Source: Halobacillus fulvus (GTDB taxonomy: Bacteria; Bacillota; Bacilli; Bacillales; Halobacillaceae). Taken from it: a stretch of 64,000 nt of DNA. The position numbers and the translations under genes are program-made. The notes beneath the pieces were generated by a model that saw only the letters and a program-made list of their open reading frames with translations, searched no databases and was not told where the DNA came from. Shown here in pieces: positions 33,856 to 43,257 of the stretch (positions are counted from its first letter, which is position 1; each line of letters begins with the position of its first letter). The stretch is taken from NCBI GenBank assembly GCA_004078665.1, contig SCFO01000001.1:460377-524376 (forward strand), written 5' to 3'.

Positions 33856-33884
33856 TTGACACTTGATATATGTCTGCTTATAAT
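33856..33884 (+). promoter_or_regulatory. Sigma-A promoter of fur
   Basis: TTGACA (33856-33861), 17 bp, TATAAT (33879-33884): a perfect consensus promoter. It is 32 bp upstream of the fur start codon. Confidence 0.88.
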
Positions 33885-33916
33885 GAAAGTGGAATTACGA
33901 GGGAGGGATCGATCCA

Positions 33917-34396
33917 ATGGAGCATCGTATCGATAGAATTAAGAAACAGTTGCATTCTCAGAGCTACAAGCTGACACCGCAAAGGGAAGCGACTGTCCGA
34001 GTATTATTGGAAAATGAAGAAGATCACTTAAGTGCTGAAGATGTTTACCTCCTCGTAAAAGAGAAAGCACCTGAGATCGGTCTGGCTACCGTGTACCGTA
34101 CATTGGAATTATTATCTGAACTAAAAGTTGTCGATAAAATCAATTTCGGGGATGGCGTTTCTCGTTACGATCTGCGTAAAGAAGGTGCAGAACATTTTCA
34201 CCATCATCTTGTCTGCATCGAGTGTGGGTCCGTGGAGGAAATCGAAGAAGATCTTTTAACTGATGTTGAAAAAATCGTGGAAGGGCAGTGGGGATTCGAA
34301 GTGAAAGATCACCGTTTGACTTTTCATGGAATCTGCAGAGTCTGTCAAAAGCAGGCTGTGTCCGCCGCTTCCACAAATGAATCCGGGAAAGAATAA
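33917..34396 (+). CDS. fur: Ferric uptake regulator Fur
   Basis: A 159-residue metal-sensing repressor. The winged helix (residues 10-85) contains LTPQREATVRVLLENEEDHLSAED and GLATVYRTLELL. The metal and dimer domain has the HFHHHLVC motif, and two Cys pairs for structural zinc: CIECG and CRVCQ. A Fur rather than Zur or PerR identity is supported by its place before yqzK-xerD, as in B. subtilis, and by the Fur box upstream. With Fe2+ it represses iron-uptake genes. Ribosome site GAGGGAGG. Confidence 0.92.
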   Translation: MEHRIDRIKKQLHSQSYKLTPQREATVRVLLENEEDHLSAEDVYLLVKEKAPEIGLATVYRTLELLSELKVVDKINFGDGVSRYDLRKEGAEHFHHHLVCIECGSVEEIEEDLLTDVEKIVEGQWGFEVKDHRLTFHGICRVCQKQAVSAASTNESGKE

Positions 34397-34431
34397 AACT
34401 GCCGCTATTTTACATAGTGGCTTTTATTTTT
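34396..34431 (+). terminator. Terminator after fur
   Basis: GCCGCTAT/ATAGTGGC stem (one G-U pair) followed by TTTTATTTTT. Confidence 0.82.
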
Positions 34432-34597
34432 GTCCGGAATCTCTCCTTACTCATCGAACATTGCGAAAAGTAGAAAACATTTCAAATATATTTACAAACG
34501 ATATGAAATCGTGTACGTTAAACCTAGACGGGGCGTGTATATTCATAGACCTGTTGGGCATATCCTTTTAAAAAGCCAAAAAAAGGAGAGCCCGTTT

Positions 34598-34816
34598 ATG
34601 AGTCATTTACGTTCCCACATAAAAGATTTAGTCAAAGTCCTTATCGTATTCGTTCTGTTTACGTGTGCCTTTTACTTTGCGCTCAGGATGGTTCATGAAG
34701 AGTACGAAAGGCAACACCGTTACGATCCTCCGGGAGGAACCGCTATTAAGGTTTACCAGCCGGTAGAACGAGATTGGGCGGATCGATTGTCGATATTTTT
34801 CCTGTTAGGAGAGTAG
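34598..34816 (+). CDS. yqzK: YqzK family protein (DUF4227)
   Basis: A 72-residue protein with one N-terminal membrane helix (about residues 10-30) and a polar tail, matching the DUF4227/YqzK family of bacilli. Family pieces are [19 protein letters not shown], then GGTAIKV. It lies between fur and xerD, exactly as in B. subtilis. Function unknown. The start (34598) has AAAAGGAGAG upstream; the longer frame from 34430 has none. It is seven bases before xerD, so both are probably co-transcribed. Confidence 0.85.
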   Translation: MSHLRSHIKDLVKVLIVFVLFTCAFYFALRMVHEEYERQHRYDPPGGTAIKVYQPVERDWADRLSIFFLLGE

Positions 34817-34823
34817 ATCGAAT

Positions 34824-35711
34824 ATGCAATTTGCCCTCGATGACTTTTTTCACTATCTTACGGTCGAACGTGGTCTTTCACCGAATACGATTCAATCGTA
34901 CAAAAGGGATTTGAATCAGTATCATATGTTCATGATTCAAGAAGAGAATTTGGACAACTGGGATCACGTGACGCGTGCAAACGTCATGAAGTTTATGTAT
35001 GCTTTAAATGATAAAGGAAGATCGCCTGCCACCGTGGCCAGAATCTTATCAAGCATTCGCCTATTTCATCAGTTCTTAGTCCGTGAAAAAGTGACGAATC
35101 AAGATCCAAGTCTACATATAGAGACTCCAAAAAAAGAACGAAAGCTTCCGAAGGTTTTGTCCTCAGAGGATGTGGAAAAGCTTTTAAGTGTCAGTGGAAC
35201 GGACCCCCTGGATACTAGGAATCGCGCGATGCTTGAAATGCTATATGCTACCGGATTGCGTGTTTCTGAACTTGTTTCTTTAAAAGTGGGGGATCTTCAT
35301 TTGACTATGGGGTTCGTTCGTTGTTTAGGGAAAGGATCGAAAGAGCGGATCATTCCTCTTGGCGATATGGCCAAGGATGCTATCGAGCAGTACCTTGCTA
35401 AAGGAAGAAATGCTCTAGTGAAAAAGAAATCGACCGAAGAGCTTTTTGTCAATCATCATGGCAATCGCTTGTCCAGACAAGGTTTTTGGAAGATACTGAA
35501 AGCGGTTGCGCGGGAAGTCGGTGTCACGAAAGAGTTGACGCCTCATACGTTGCGACATTCCTTTGCTACACACTTGCTTGAGAATGGTGCGGATTTGAGA
35601 GCTGTTCAGGAGATGCTTGGACACTCAGATATTTCCACGACGCAAATCTACACTCAAGTATCTAAAACACGTTTAAAAGACGTTTATCGCTCGTACCATC
35701 CACGAGCATAA
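34824..35711 (+). CDS. xerD: Site-specific tyrosine recombinase XerD
   Basis: A 295-residue recombinase that with XerC (CodV) resolves chromosome dimers at dif. The N-terminal core-binding domain ([22 protein letters not shown]) is followed by the catalytic domain with the active residues: Arg in [10 protein letters not shown], Lys in [10 protein letters not shown], His-x-x-Arg in [12 protein letters not shown], His in LGHSDIST and Tyr in TQIYTQVS. Normal length. No dif site is seen nearby, as expected. Last gene of the yqzK-xerD pair. Confidence 0.94.
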   Translation: MQFALDDFFHYLTVERGLSPNTIQSYKRDLNQYHMFMIQEENLDNWDHVTRANVMKFMYALNDKGRSPATVARILSSIRLFHQFLVREKVTNQDPSLHIETPKKERKLPKVLSSEDVEKLLSVSGTDPLDTRNRAMLEMLYATGLRVSELVSLKVGDLHLTMGFVRCLGKGSKERIIPLGDMAKDAIEQYLAKGRNALVKKKSTEELFVNHHGNRLSRQGFWKILKAVAREVGVTKELTPHTLRHSFATHLLENGADLRAVQEMLGHSDISTTQIYTQVSKTRLKDVYRSYHPRA

Positions 35712-35727
35712 ACTCTTCTTCGCTTTC

Positions 35728-35751
35728 TAGTTGTCTGACATCCTACAACTA
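35728..35751. repeat. Inverted repeat between xerD and deoB
   Basis: TAGTTGT (35728-35734) and ACAACTA (35745-35751) are perfect inverted copies with a 10-base loop and no T-run. It could be a repressor site for the nucleoside operon or a weak hairpin. Confidence 0.4.
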
Positions 35752-35809
35752 TGTAAAAAGGCGTATTTTTATCATGAATTGGGAAAGTAATTTTTAGGAG
35801 GGATTTTCA

Positions 35810-36988
35810 ATGAATTCATTCAAACGAGTATTTTTAATCGTAATGGACTCTGTAGGGATTGGAGAAGCTCCAGACGCTGATAAGTTTGGAGATAAAGGAG
35901 CCGACACGCTCGGTCATATTGCAGAACATATGAACGGACTGAACATGCCGAACATGGGAGCGCTTGGCTTAAGCAACATTCGGAATATTAAGGGGATCGA
36001 TCCAGCAGAACAGCCGAAAGCTCATTATACGACAATGAAGGAAGCTTCGAACGGCAAAGATACGATGACAGGTCACTGGGAGATCATGGGCCTTTACATC
36101 GATCAGCCATTCCGCACGTTTCCAGACGGCTTCCCTGATGAATTACTTGATCAAATTAAGGAAAAGACAGGTCGAGGGATTGTAGGAAACAAACCGGCTT
36201 CAGGTACCGAAATTATTAAAGAGCTTGGGGAGCACCATGTGAAGACAGGTGATCTGATCATCTATACATCTGCTGACTCTGTCTTACAAATCGCAGCCCA
36301 CGAAGACGTGATCCCACCAGATGAGCTATATGACATTTGTGAGTTCTGTCGCGAAATTACGAGAGATGAAAAGTATATGGTCGGCCGAATCATTGCACGA
36401 CCGTTTGTCGGAGAACCGGGAGCGTTTGAGCGGACTTCCAACCGACACGACTATGCTCTCAAGCCGTTTGGACGGACGGTGATGAACGAAATGGCGGATT
36501 CGAACCTGGATGTGATCGCTCTCGGAAAAATCTCCGACATTTATGATGGAGAAGGTGTGACAGAAGCCATCCGTACAACGGACAACATGGATGGGATGGA
36601 CAAGCTTGTGGAATCGATGCAAAAAGAGTTCACTGGGCTCAGCTTCCTGAATCTGGTTGATTTTGATGCCAAATTCGGTCACCGCCGCGATCCGCAAGGT
36701 TATGGAGAAGCGCTTGAGGCTTACGATCAACGACTCCCTGAAGTTCTCGAGAATCTTCAAGATGACGATCTTCTGATCATCACAGCTGATCACGGAAACG
36801 ATCCTGTCCATCACGGAACGGATCACACTAGGGAGCTTGTCCCGTTAGTCGTCTACCACAATCAAATCGGACAAGGATCTGAAATAAGTCAGCGCGAAAC
36901 GTTCGCAGATATTGGGGCTACACTCTCCGATAACTTCGGTATTAAAATGCCTGAGCACGGAAAAAGCTTTCTAAATGACATTAAATAG
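35810..36988 (+). CDS. deoB: Phosphopentomutase
   Basis: A 392-residue enzyme of the alkaline-phosphatase superfamily that converts (deoxy)ribose-1-phosphate to the 5-phosphate. Metal-binding and active-site segments: [15 protein letters not shown], the phosphorylated Thr in [13 protein letters not shown], and the C-terminal ITADHGNDP with HHGTDHTRE. Known as drm in B. subtilis. It begins a three-gene nucleoside salvage operon with punA (10 bp later) and pdp. Strong ribosome site TTAGGAGGG. Confidence 0.95.
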   Translation: MNSFKRVFLIVMDSVGIGEAPDADKFGDKGADTLGHIAEHMNGLNMPNMGALGLSNIRNIKGIDPAEQPKAHYTTMKEASNGKDTMTGHWEIMGLYIDQPFRTFPDGFPDELLDQIKEKTGRGIVGNKPASGTEIIKELGEHHVKTGDLIIYTSADSVLQIAAHEDVIPPDELYDICEFCREITRDEKYMVGRIIARPFVGEPGAFERTSNRHDYALKPFGRTVMNEMADSNLDVIALGKISDIYDGEGVTEAIRTTDNMDGMDKLVESMQKEFTGLSFLNLVDFDAKFGHRRDPQGYGEALEAYDQRLPEVLENLQDDDLLIITADHGNDPVHHGTDHTRELVPLVVYHNQIGQGSEISQRETFADIGATLSDNFGIKMPEHGKSFLNDIK

Positions 36989-36998
36989 AGGTGAAAAC

Positions 36999-37820
36999 AT
37001 GTATCAACTAAACATTAAAGAAGCATCAGATTTTATTACAAGCAAAATAAAGCAACAGCCATCTGTCGGTCTTATTTTAGGTTCAGGACTTGGAGTTCTT
37101 GCGGATGAAATTGAGCAGGAAACGACAATTCCTTATACGGACATTCCTCACTTCCCTGAATCGACAGTATCAGGGCATAAAGGTCAGCTTGTCATCGGTG
37201 AATTGGAGGGGCGTCAAGTCATCGCGATGCAGGGACGTTTTCATTATTATGAAGGCTATGATATGAAGCAAGTCACGTTCCCTGTTCGAGTCATGAAAGA
37301 ATTGGGTGTCGAGACCCTTTTCGTGACCAATGCAGCCGGTGGAATCAATGAAACGTTCAAGCCGGGTAACTTAATGATCATCAGTGACCACATTAACAAC
37401 ATGGGAGATAGCCCGTTAATCGGACCAAACGATGAGGAGCTCGGTCCTCGCTTCCCTGATATGTCTGAAGCCTATGACCGTGATTTAATTAAGCACGCCC
37501 ATCAAAGTGCTGAACGCCTGAACTTACAGGTTCAGCAGGGAGTTTACGTCGGAAATACCGGACCTGCTTATGAAACAGGTGCAGAAGTGCGCATGCTTCG
37601 GACAATGGGAGGAGACGCAGTCGGGATGTCTACCGTTCCAGAGGTGATGGTAGCCAACCACGCTGGAATCCGTGTCCTTGGAATCTCCTGTATTTCCAAT
37701 ATGGCGGCAGGTATTCTCGATCAGCCGCTGACTCATGATGAAGTTATTGAAACGACTGCTCAAGTTCGAGAAGATTTTCTCGGCTTTGTGAAAGATATGC
37801 TAAAAACGTTACCAGCCTAA
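36999..37820 (+). CDS. punA: Purine-nucleoside phosphorylase
   Basis: A 273-residue trimeric-type (PNP-I) purine nucleoside phosphorylase. It splits guanosine and inosine with phosphate to the base and ribose-1-phosphate, which DeoB then uses. Motifs are [13 protein letters not shown] (phosphate loop), [22 protein letters not shown] and VTNAAGGIN; the Glu-Asn pair for the purine ring lies in the last third ([16 protein letters not shown]). Corresponds to B. subtilis PupG. The start at 36999 has AGAGGTGAA; the frame from 36975 lies inside deoB. Confidence 0.93.
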   Translation: MYQLNIKEASDFITSKIKQQPSVGLILGSGLGVLADEIEQETTIPYTDIPHFPESTVSGHKGQLVIGELEGRQVIAMQGRFHYYEGYDMKQVTFPVRVMKELGVETLFVTNAAGGINETFKPGNLMIISDHINNMGDSPLIGPNDEELGPRFPDMSEAYDRDLIKHAHQSAERLNLQVQQGVYVGNTGPAYETGAEVRMLRTMGGDAVGMSTVPEVMVANHAGIRVLGISCISNMAAGILDQPLTHDEVIETTAQVREDFLGFVKDMLKTLPA

Positions 37821-37839
37821 TTAGTAAAGGATGATCGAT

Positions 37840-39141
37840 ATGAGAATGTATGACATTATCGTAAAAAAGAGAGACGGGAAAGAGCTTACGAAAGCAGAAA
37901 TCGAATTTTTCGTCGAGGGGTACACAAAAGGAGATATTCCGGATTATCAAGCATCAGCCTTGACGATGGCGATCTATTTCCAAGGTATGACTCCTGAGGA
38001 AACAGCGATTTTGACACAGGCAATGGTCGATTCTGGAGAAACGATTGATCTATCCGGCATTCATGGTCACATTGTCGATAAACACTCTACAGGTGGGGTA
38101 GGAGATAAGGTTACGTTTATCGTCGGTCCGCTTGTAGCGTCTGTAGGGATACCTGTCGCTAAAATGTCCGGTCGAGGACTTGGCCATACAGGAGGCACGC
38201 TTGATAAATTGGAGGCCATTCGCGATCTCCGTATTGAGATGTCGAAAAAAGAGTTTATTGAGAATGTAAACACCCATAAACTTGCTGTAGCTGGCCAGAC
38301 GGGCAACCTCGCTCCTGCTGATAAAAAACTATATGCGCTAAGAGATGTAACAGGAACGGTCGATTCTCTTCCATTGATCGCCGGCTCTATTATGAGTAAA
38401 AAGCTTGCATCAGGCGCTGATAGCATCGTGCTCGATGTCAAAACAGGTTCTGGTGCTTTCATGAAGACGCTTGAAGATTCCGAGAACTTAGCTCGAGAGA
38501 TGGTGAACATCGGCCAGAACCTTGGACGGAATACGGTAGCTGTCATTAGTGATATGAACCAGCCACTCGGTTTCGAAGTAGGAAATGCGAATGAAATAAA
38601 AGAAGCGGCTGAAATTCTTCAAGGCAAAAATGTAGAGGACTTAAGAACCCTTTCATTGGAAATTGCCTCTCACATGGCTTTGCTTGCGGAAGTATTCGAT
38701 TCTTATGAAGAAGCATACGAAGCATTGGAAGCGAATATCGAAAATGGAAAAGCGTTCGAGTACTTCCGTAATTTCGTTCAGGCTCAGGGTGGAGATGTGT
38801 CTGTCATCGACGACCTTACAAAGCTTCCTCAAGCCCAATATGATATTGAAGTAAAAGCCGAGAAAGACGGCTTCGTTTCGGCCATTGATGCAGAATCGAT
38901 CGGGATTGCAGCGATGTACCTGGGCGCCGGTCGTGCAACTAAGGATGATGAAATCAATCATGGTGTAGGCATTACATTGAATAAGAAAATCGGCGATGAA
39001 GTGAAGGCTGGTGAAGCACTAGTTGTGCTTCACAGTGATGACGCTGAAGCGTTAGATTCTGTTCAAAAAGTCCTCGATGCATATACAATCTCAACTGAAA
39101 AGGTAGAAAAACCAACCTTGATTCACAATATTATCAAATAA
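37840..39141 (+). CDS. pdp: Pyrimidine-nucleoside phosphorylase
   Basis: A 433-residue enzyme that splits uridine, thymidine and deoxyuridine with phosphate. The thymidine/pyrimidine phosphorylase signature is [16 protein letters not shown] (about residues 110-125). The phosphate and K+ site is in [13 protein letters not shown], and the C-terminal alpha/beta domain contains [10 protein letters not shown]. The start is the ATG at 37840, nine bases after AAAGG; an ATG at 37831 is too close. Last gene of deoB-punA-pdp, followed by a strong terminator. Confidence 0.94.
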   Translation: MRMYDIIVKKRDGKELTKAEIEFFVEGYTKGDIPDYQASALTMAIYFQGMTPEETAILTQAMVDSGETIDLSGIHGHIVDKHSTGGVGDKVTFIVGPLVASVGIPVAKMSGRGLGHTGGTLDKLEAIRDLRIEMSKKEFIENVNTHKLAVAGQTGNLAPADKKLYALRDVTGTVDSLPLIAGSIMSKKLASGADSIVLDVKTGSGAFMKTLEDSENLAREMVNIGQNLGRNTVAVISDMNQPLGFEVGNANEIKEAAEILQGKNVEDLRTLSLEIASHMALLAEVFDSYEEAYEALEANIENGKAFEYFRNFVQAQGGDVSVIDDLTKLPQAQYDIEVKAEKDGFVSAIDAESIGIAAMYLGAGRATKDDEINHGVGITLNKKIGDEVKAGEALVVLHSDDAEALDSVQKVLDAYTISTEKVEKPTLIHNIIK

Positions 39142-39149
39142 GAACGAAG

Positions 39150-39197
39150 ACCCCCCTTGAAAGCCTCTGTGCTTTCAAGGGGGTTTTTGTTTTTTTA
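39150..39197 (+). terminator. Terminator of the deoB-punA-pdp operon
   Basis: A 13-bp perfect stem (CCCCCTTGAAAGC/GCTTTCAAGGGGG) followed by TTTTTGTTTTTTT. Confidence 0.95.
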
Positions 39198-39239
39198 AAG
39201 GTTTATGAAAGAAAGCGATTAAATACGGAAAGAGAATTT

Positions 39240-39268
39240 GTATAGAATGACTAACGTTGGGGAAAATA
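39240..39268 (+). promoter_or_regulatory. Sigma-F promoter of dacF
   Basis: GTATA (39240-39244), 14 bp, GGGGAAAATA (39259-39268). Both fit the sigma-F consensus (GYWTA; GGNNANAWTR) at every position. dacF is a known sigma-F target in B. subtilis. Confidence 0.75.
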
Positions 39269-39300
39269 GGGGCACTTAAAGTAAAACGGAGGTCGTTACT

Positions 39301-40467
39301 ATGCAGAAAAGTATCGCTACACTCATCACCCTTCTTTTAGTTCTTACATTTATGGTGCCACATTCACTTGCTGAGGAAAAATCAGAGCTGATTAACTCAT
39401 CCAAGTCTGCGATCTTACTTGAAAAAAACAGCGGGAAAGTACTTTTCGATCATCAGTCGGATCAAGAACTTCCGCCAGCCAGTATGACGAAAATCATGAC
39501 CCTGCTTCTCATAATGGAATCCCTTGAAAACGGAAAATTAAAAATGGATGAGACCGTTAGGATTAGTGAATATGCCGCCTCTATGGGAGGATCGCAAATC
39601 TTCCTTGAAGCAGGGGAGGAGATGACGGTCGAAGATTTATTGAAAGGGGTAGCTGTCGCTTCGGGAAATGATGCCAGCGTGGCCTTAGCTGAAAGAATTG
39701 CAGGGTCTGAAAAAGCTTTTGTTGAGCAAATGAATGCAAAAGTGAAAGATCTCGGTTTAAAGAACACCCACTTCGAAAATCCGACAGGTCTGCCCGCTGA
39801 TGGCCATTACAGCACAGCGCATGATATGGCGGTGATGGCTCGTGAACTGCTTCTTCATGATGAAATCACGAAATTCACTAAAATCTATGATGACTACTTA
39901 AGAAAAGGCGAAAAGAATGAATTTTGGCTCGTCAATACGAATAAATTGATCAAATCTTATCCAGGCATGGATGGTTTGAAAACCGGCTATACGTCAGAGG
40001 CAAAATATTGTTTGACCGCATCAGCTACTCGTGACGGGATGCATATGATTGCCGTCGTAATGGGAGCCGAGACGCCTAAAGAGAGAAATGCTGACGTAAC
40101 AAGTCTTCTCGATTATGGATTCAGCCAATATGAGGGAGTCAAACTTCACTCCAAAACGGAAACTCTAGGCCAGGTGAAGTTGCCGAGAGGTGAACCTGGA
40201 GTTGTTGAATTATCTCCAGAAAAAGATGTCATGATTCTGAAGAAAAAAGGCGAAAAAACATCAGCATATCAAACGAAAATCGAAGTGAGAAATATGAATG
40301 ACCTGCCGCTTGAGAAAGGTCAGCATGTAGGATGGGTGAAAGTGACCAGCGACGGGGAAGAAGTGGCAAGAGTTCGCCTAGTGACGAATGTTAAGGCGGA
40401 GCGTGCAGACTTCTGGAAGTTGTGGGAACGCTCTTGGAGAAATTTGACGAGCTTTCAAAGGTTTTAG
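39301..40467 (+). CDS. dacF: D-alanyl-D-alanine carboxypeptidase DacF
   Basis: A 388-residue penicillin-binding protein of the S11 family with a signal peptide (residues 1-24, cut near SLAEE). Active-site motifs are SMTK (Ser61-Lys64), SGND and KTGYT. The C-terminal part is the PBP5-type beta domain followed by an amphipathic anchor (FWKLWERSWRNLTSF). It trims D-Ala from peptidoglycan in the forespore and, with DacB, sets cortex cross-linking. Read from a sigma-F promoter and placed just before spoIIAA, as in B. subtilis; part of its transcript may continue into spoIIA. Confidence 0.93.
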   Translation: MQKSIATLITLLLVLTFMVPHSLAEEKSELINSSKSAILLEKNSGKVLFDHQSDQELPPASMTKIMTLLLIMESLENGKLKMDETVRISEYAASMGGSQIFLEAGEEMTVEDLLKGVAVASGNDASVALAERIAGSEKAFVEQMNAKVKDLGLKNTHFENPTGLPADGHYSTAHDMAVMARELLLHDEITKFTKIYDDYLRKGEKNEFWLVNTNKLIKSYPGMDGLKTGYTSEAKYCLTASATRDGMHMIAVVMGAETPKERNADVTSLLDYGFSQYEGVKLHSKTETLGQVKLPRGEPGVVELSPEKDVMILKKKGEKTSAYQTKIEVRNMNDLPLEKGQHVGWVKVTSDGEEVARVRLVTNVKAERADFWKLWERSWRNLTSFQRF

Positions 40468-40493
40468 GTTTTCGGCACTAGTCTTGTTTTGAA

Positions 40494-40521
40494 GCAGGAA
40501 AAGCAGGGAGAAAATACGAAA
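40494..40521 (+). promoter_or_regulatory. Candidate sigma-H promoter of spoIIA
   Basis: GCAGGAAAA (40494-40502) fits the sigma-H -35 box (RNAGGAWWW). After 12 bp, TACGAAA keeps the GAA core of the -10 box (RNNGAAT) but differs elsewhere. spoIIA is sigma-H dependent in B. subtilis. Confidence 0.5.
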
Positions 40522-40559
40522 GACTCTAGTGACTCTTATTGTATGAGGAGGTTAATCAC

Positions 40560-40913
40560 ATGAGTCTTCACGTAAATTTTGTTGTAAGAGAAAATGTCCT
40601 GCTTGTTCGTCTAAATGGAGAATTAGATCATCATGAAGCAAATCGTCTAAGGGAAGCGTGGCAGAATGAGCTTGCTCATAATAATGTCGGTCATGTCATT
40701 GTCAACTTAGAAAAGCTTTCGTTTATGGACAGTTCAGGTCTTGGAGTCATGCTAGGTCGTTATAAAGAAATTCAATCTTCCGGCGGGGAAATGGTGATTT
40801 GCGCATTATCACCAGAAGTTCGCAGACTTTTTGATCTGTCTGGTATGTTCAAAATCGTCAAAATTGTGGACAATGAAGAGTTTGCTCTGGAAATGCTGGG
40901 GGTGGCTTCATGA
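40560..40913 (+). CDS. spoIIAA: Anti-sigma-F factor antagonist SpoIIAA
   Basis: A 117-residue STAS-domain protein. When unphosphorylated it binds SpoIIAB and frees sigma-F in the forespore. The phosphorylated residue is Ser58 in [11 protein letters not shown], the expected position. GAGGAGGTTAATCAC precedes the ATG at 40560; the frame from 40539 has no such site. It overlaps spoIIAB by four bases, so the two are made in step. Confidence 0.96.
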   Translation: MSLHVNFVVRENVLLVRLNGELDHHEANRLREAWQNELAHNNVGHVIVNLEKLSFMDSSGLGVMLGRYKEIQSSGGEMVICALSPEVRRLFDLSGMFKIVKIVDNEEFALEMLGVAS

Positions 40914-41350
40914 AGAATGAAATGAAAATGGAGTTTGTCAGTATTAGCCAAAATGAGTCCCTTGCCCGAGTGTCGGTTGCCGCGTTCATCAGTCAAATCA
41001 ATCCGACAATGGAAGAATTGACCGATATTAAAACGGTAGTTTCTGAAGCGGTTACGAATGCGATCATCCATGGGTATGAAGAAAAATCCGATGAGAAAGT
41101 AAGTCTGTATTGTGCCATTAACGGAGAAGAAATCGAAATTGTGATTCAAGATCATGGCAAAGGGATCGAAAACATTGACATTGCAAGAGAGCCGCTCTAC
41201 ACCTCTAAACCTGAATGGGAAAGGTCTGGCATGGGCTTTACTATTATGGAAAATTTCATGGATCATGTTGAGGTTTTATCTGTACCTGGTGAGGGAACGA
41301 CGGTCCGTATGAAGAAATCCTTATCTTCTGTCAAAGCTTTGTGTAATTGA
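40910..41350 (+). CDS. spoIIAB: Anti-sigma-F factor / serine kinase SpoIIAB
   Basis: A 146-residue GHKL-fold protein that holds sigma-F inactive in the predivisional and mother cells and phosphorylates SpoIIAA. ATP-binding motifs are [14 protein letters not shown] (N box), DHGKGIENI (G1) and [12 protein letters not shown] (G2). Size and order (spoIIAA-spoIIAB-sigF) are standard. Overlaps spoIIAA by ATGA; sigF follows within ten bases. Confidence 0.96.
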   Translation: MKNEMKMEFVSISQNESLARVSVAAFISQINPTMEELTDIKTVVSEAVTNAIIHGYEEKSDEKVSLYCAINGEEIEIVIQDHGKGIENIDIAREPLYTSKPEWERSGMGFTIMENFMDHVEVLSVPGEGTTVRMKKSLSSVKALCN

Positions 41351-41360
41351 GGGCATGACG

Positions 41361-42107
41361 ATGGGAGATGCGACGAAAGAAAAGCTGAGTGACCGTGATG
41401 TCAAGGAACTGATTCGAAAAAGCCAGCAGGGTGATCAAAGCGCCAGAGAGTTTCTGGTCGAGAAGAATACAAGGCTCGTCTGGTCTGTTGTCCAGCGCTA
41501 TTTAAGGCGCGGATATGACCAGGATGACCTCTACCAAATAGGCTGCATTGGGCTAATTAAGTCCATCGATAAATTCGATTTAAGTTATGATGTTCGTTTT
41601 TCTACGTATGCCGTACCGATGATTATTGGAGAAATTCAACGATTCATCCGCGATGATGGCAGTGTGAAAGTCAGCCGGAGCTTGAAGGAATTGAATCATA
41701 AGATTCGAAGCAAAAAAGAAGAGTTGCTGAAAGAACTTGGCAGATCGCCCACCGTTAGTGAGCTTGCCGATGCTCTTGACTTGTCTTTTGAAGAAGTCGT
41801 GCAAGCTGAAGAGGTAGGGCGACCGCCCCAATCGATTCACGAAACAGTGTTTGAAAATGAAGGGGACCCTATTACTTTAGGGGACCAAATCGCGGAAAAA
41901 GATAACGGATGGTTCGAACAGATCACGTTAAGAGATTTAATGGACAAGCTGGATAAACGAGAACGGTTGATTATCTATTTAAGGTATTACAAAGATCAGA
42001 CCCAGACAGAGGTAGCTGAACGTCTCGGAATTTCACAAGTTCAAGTCTCTAGGCTCGAGAAAAAAATATTAGCAGGTATGAAAGAAACGATGAATGAACC
42101 TAATTAG
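41361..42107 (+). CDS. sigF: RNA polymerase sigma factor SigF (forespore)
   Basis: A 248-residue sigma-70 family factor. Region 2 contains DLYQIGCIGLIKSIDKFD and VRFSTYAVPMIIGEIQRFIR; region 3 is LKELNHKIRSKKEELLKEL; region 4 ends in a helix-turn-helix (TEVAERLGISQVQVSRLEKK). It is the first compartment-specific sigma factor of sporulation and reads, among others, dacF. The ATG at 41361 is seven bases after GAGGGC; an ATG at 41355 is too close. A terminator follows the stop codon. Confidence 0.96.
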   Translation: MGDATKEKLSDRDVKELIRKSQQGDQSAREFLVEKNTRLVWSVVQRYLRRGYDQDDLYQIGCIGLIKSIDKFDLSYDVRFSTYAVPMIIGEIQRFIRDDGSVKVSRSLKELNHKIRSKKEELLKELGRSPTVSELADALDLSFEEVVQAEEVGRPPQSIHETVFENEGDPITLGDQIAEKDNGWFEQITLRDLMDKLDKRERLIIYLRYYKDQTQTEVAERLGISQVQVSRLEKKILAGMKETMNEPN

Positions 42108-42140
42108 AAACTGTGCTCACCTGAGCACAGTTTTTATTAT
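42108..42140 (+). terminator. Terminator of the spoIIA-sigF operon
   Basis: AAACTGTGCTCA/TGAGCACAGTTT perfect stem followed by TTTATT. Confidence 0.93.
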
Positions 42141-42149
42141 GGCCTCTAT

Positions 42150-42178
42150 GAATGAATTCGTTAACCTCACACATAATA
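42150..42178 (+). promoter_or_regulatory. Sigma-G promoter of the spoVA operon
   Basis: GAATG (42150-42154), 17 bp, CATAATA (42172-42178). It matches the sigma-G boxes (GHATR; CATWHTA). spoVA is read by sigma-G in the forespore of B. subtilis. Confidence 0.65.
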
Positions 42179-42210
42179 AGCTTATGAATTAGAGGAGGAG
42201 GTTTAGAAAC

Positions 42211-42825
42211 ATGTCAACGATTTATATTCGGATGAAGCAGTCTCTGACACTCCCTTCTCAAGCAACCATTAGACTGGATCAGGTTGCCAAGCTCGCCGGC
42301 CCAAAAGGTTATATGGAAGAACTGCAACAGCTTATCCTCTGTGATGTAAAAGAAGAGGATGGGAACATCGTAGTGATTGATGGTTTATCTGTCATTCATA
42401 AAATTTTAGAACGGTATCCGACTGTGGAAACAGAACTTCTAGGACCGAATCAATGTGTCGTTCATTTAGAGAAACCGAAGAAAGGGCCTTCTCCTCTTTT
42501 AGTGTCCGCCATATGGCTCCTTCTTTTCATAGGTGCAGCGACTGCTATTATGAACTTTCACTACGATGTCAGTATGGAAGCTGTACAACAAAAACTTCAT
42601 TTTATGCTGACCGGAAATGAGACGGATCATCCTCTTTGGATTCAGGTGCCATATTCTATAGGTTTGGGCCTTGGGATGATTTTATTTTTTAATCATTGGT
42701 TTAAAAAGAAGTTCAATGAAGAACCGAGCCCTATGGAAATAGAGATTTTTAACTATCAGGAAAATTTGGATCACTATGTAGCGGTAAAAGAAAATAAGGT
42801 GGAAAAGCGAGATGTGGATCATTGA
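42211..42825 (+). CDS. spoVAA: Stage V sporulation protein AA
   Basis: A 204-residue protein, first of the SpoVA channel operon that moves Ca-dipicolinate into the forespore and out in germination. The N-terminal soluble half (IYIRMKQSLTLPSQATIRLDQVAKLAG) is followed by two membrane helices (about residues 96-115 and 145-170). GGAGGAGG is the ribosome site. It overlaps spoVAB by 14 bases. Confidence 0.93.
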   Translation: MSTIYIRMKQSLTLPSQATIRLDQVAKLAGPKGYMEELQQLILCDVKEEDGNIVVIDGLSVIHKILERYPTVETELLGPNQCVVHLEKPKKGPSPLLVSAIWLLLFIGAATAIMNFHYDVSMEAVQQKLHFMLTGNETDHPLWIQVPYSIGLGLGMILFFNHWFKKKFNEEPSPMEIEIFNYQENLDHYVAVKENKVEKRDVDH

Positions 42826-43222
42826 AACGCTTATTGGACTGGCTTCAGGTATTGCAGTAGGCACAGGTTTTGTGGCCTTTCTGACGGTCCTCGGTATTGT
42901 CCCGAGGTTAATGCAATTGAGTAGGTCTGAATCCAAATTGAGGCATTATGAGACGGCAATCATTCTTGGGGTGTTCTGTGGTATTTATTTATCATTCGGT
43001 GATTGGCCCATAACGGTTCCCGCCATCGTATTAGTCATATGGGGACTGTTTCACGGAATTTTCATCGGCATGTTGGCCGCGGCTTTGACTGAAGTCTTAA
43101 ATGTATTTCCGCTCTTATTCAAAAGAATCGGAGTGGACGGATTCTTATTTACTCTTTTGATGGCATTGGTATTAGGAAAAATTGCAGGTTCGCTCTTTCA
43201 GTGGCTGATCTTTGTTCGCTGA
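42812..43222 (+). CDS. spoVAB: Stage V sporulation protein AB
   Basis: A 136-residue inner-membrane protein with four helices (about residues 5-27, 45-62, 66-90 and 107-130). Its N-terminal part (ETLIGLASGIAVGTGFVAFLTVLGIVPRL) is conserved in the family. It overlaps spoVAA, so the two are translated together. Needed for Ca-dipicolinate uptake into the spore; exact role not known. Confidence 0.92.
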   Translation: MWIIETLIGLASGIAVGTGFVAFLTVLGIVPRLMQLSRSESKLRHYETAIILGVFCGIYLSFGDWPITVPAIVLVIWGLFHGIFIGMLAAALTEVLNVFPLLFKRIGVDGFLFTLLMALVLGKIAGSLFQWLIFVR

Positions 43223-43257
43223 TCCCACCTGCTTATTCTGATTGATAATAAGGAGTT

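Noticed and set aside
35728-35751. Inverted repeat after xerD as a terminator
   Set aside because: No T-run follows and the loop is 10 bases; kept only as a repeat of unknown role.
36326-36826. 166-codon frame on the minus strand inside deoB
   Set aside because: deoB is complete on the other strand; the antisense frame has no recognisable protein and no start signals.
40772-41266. 164-codon frame on the minus strand opposite spoIIAA/spoIIAB
   Set aside because: It is a shadow of two well-known genes whose products match their families along the full length; no ribosome site.
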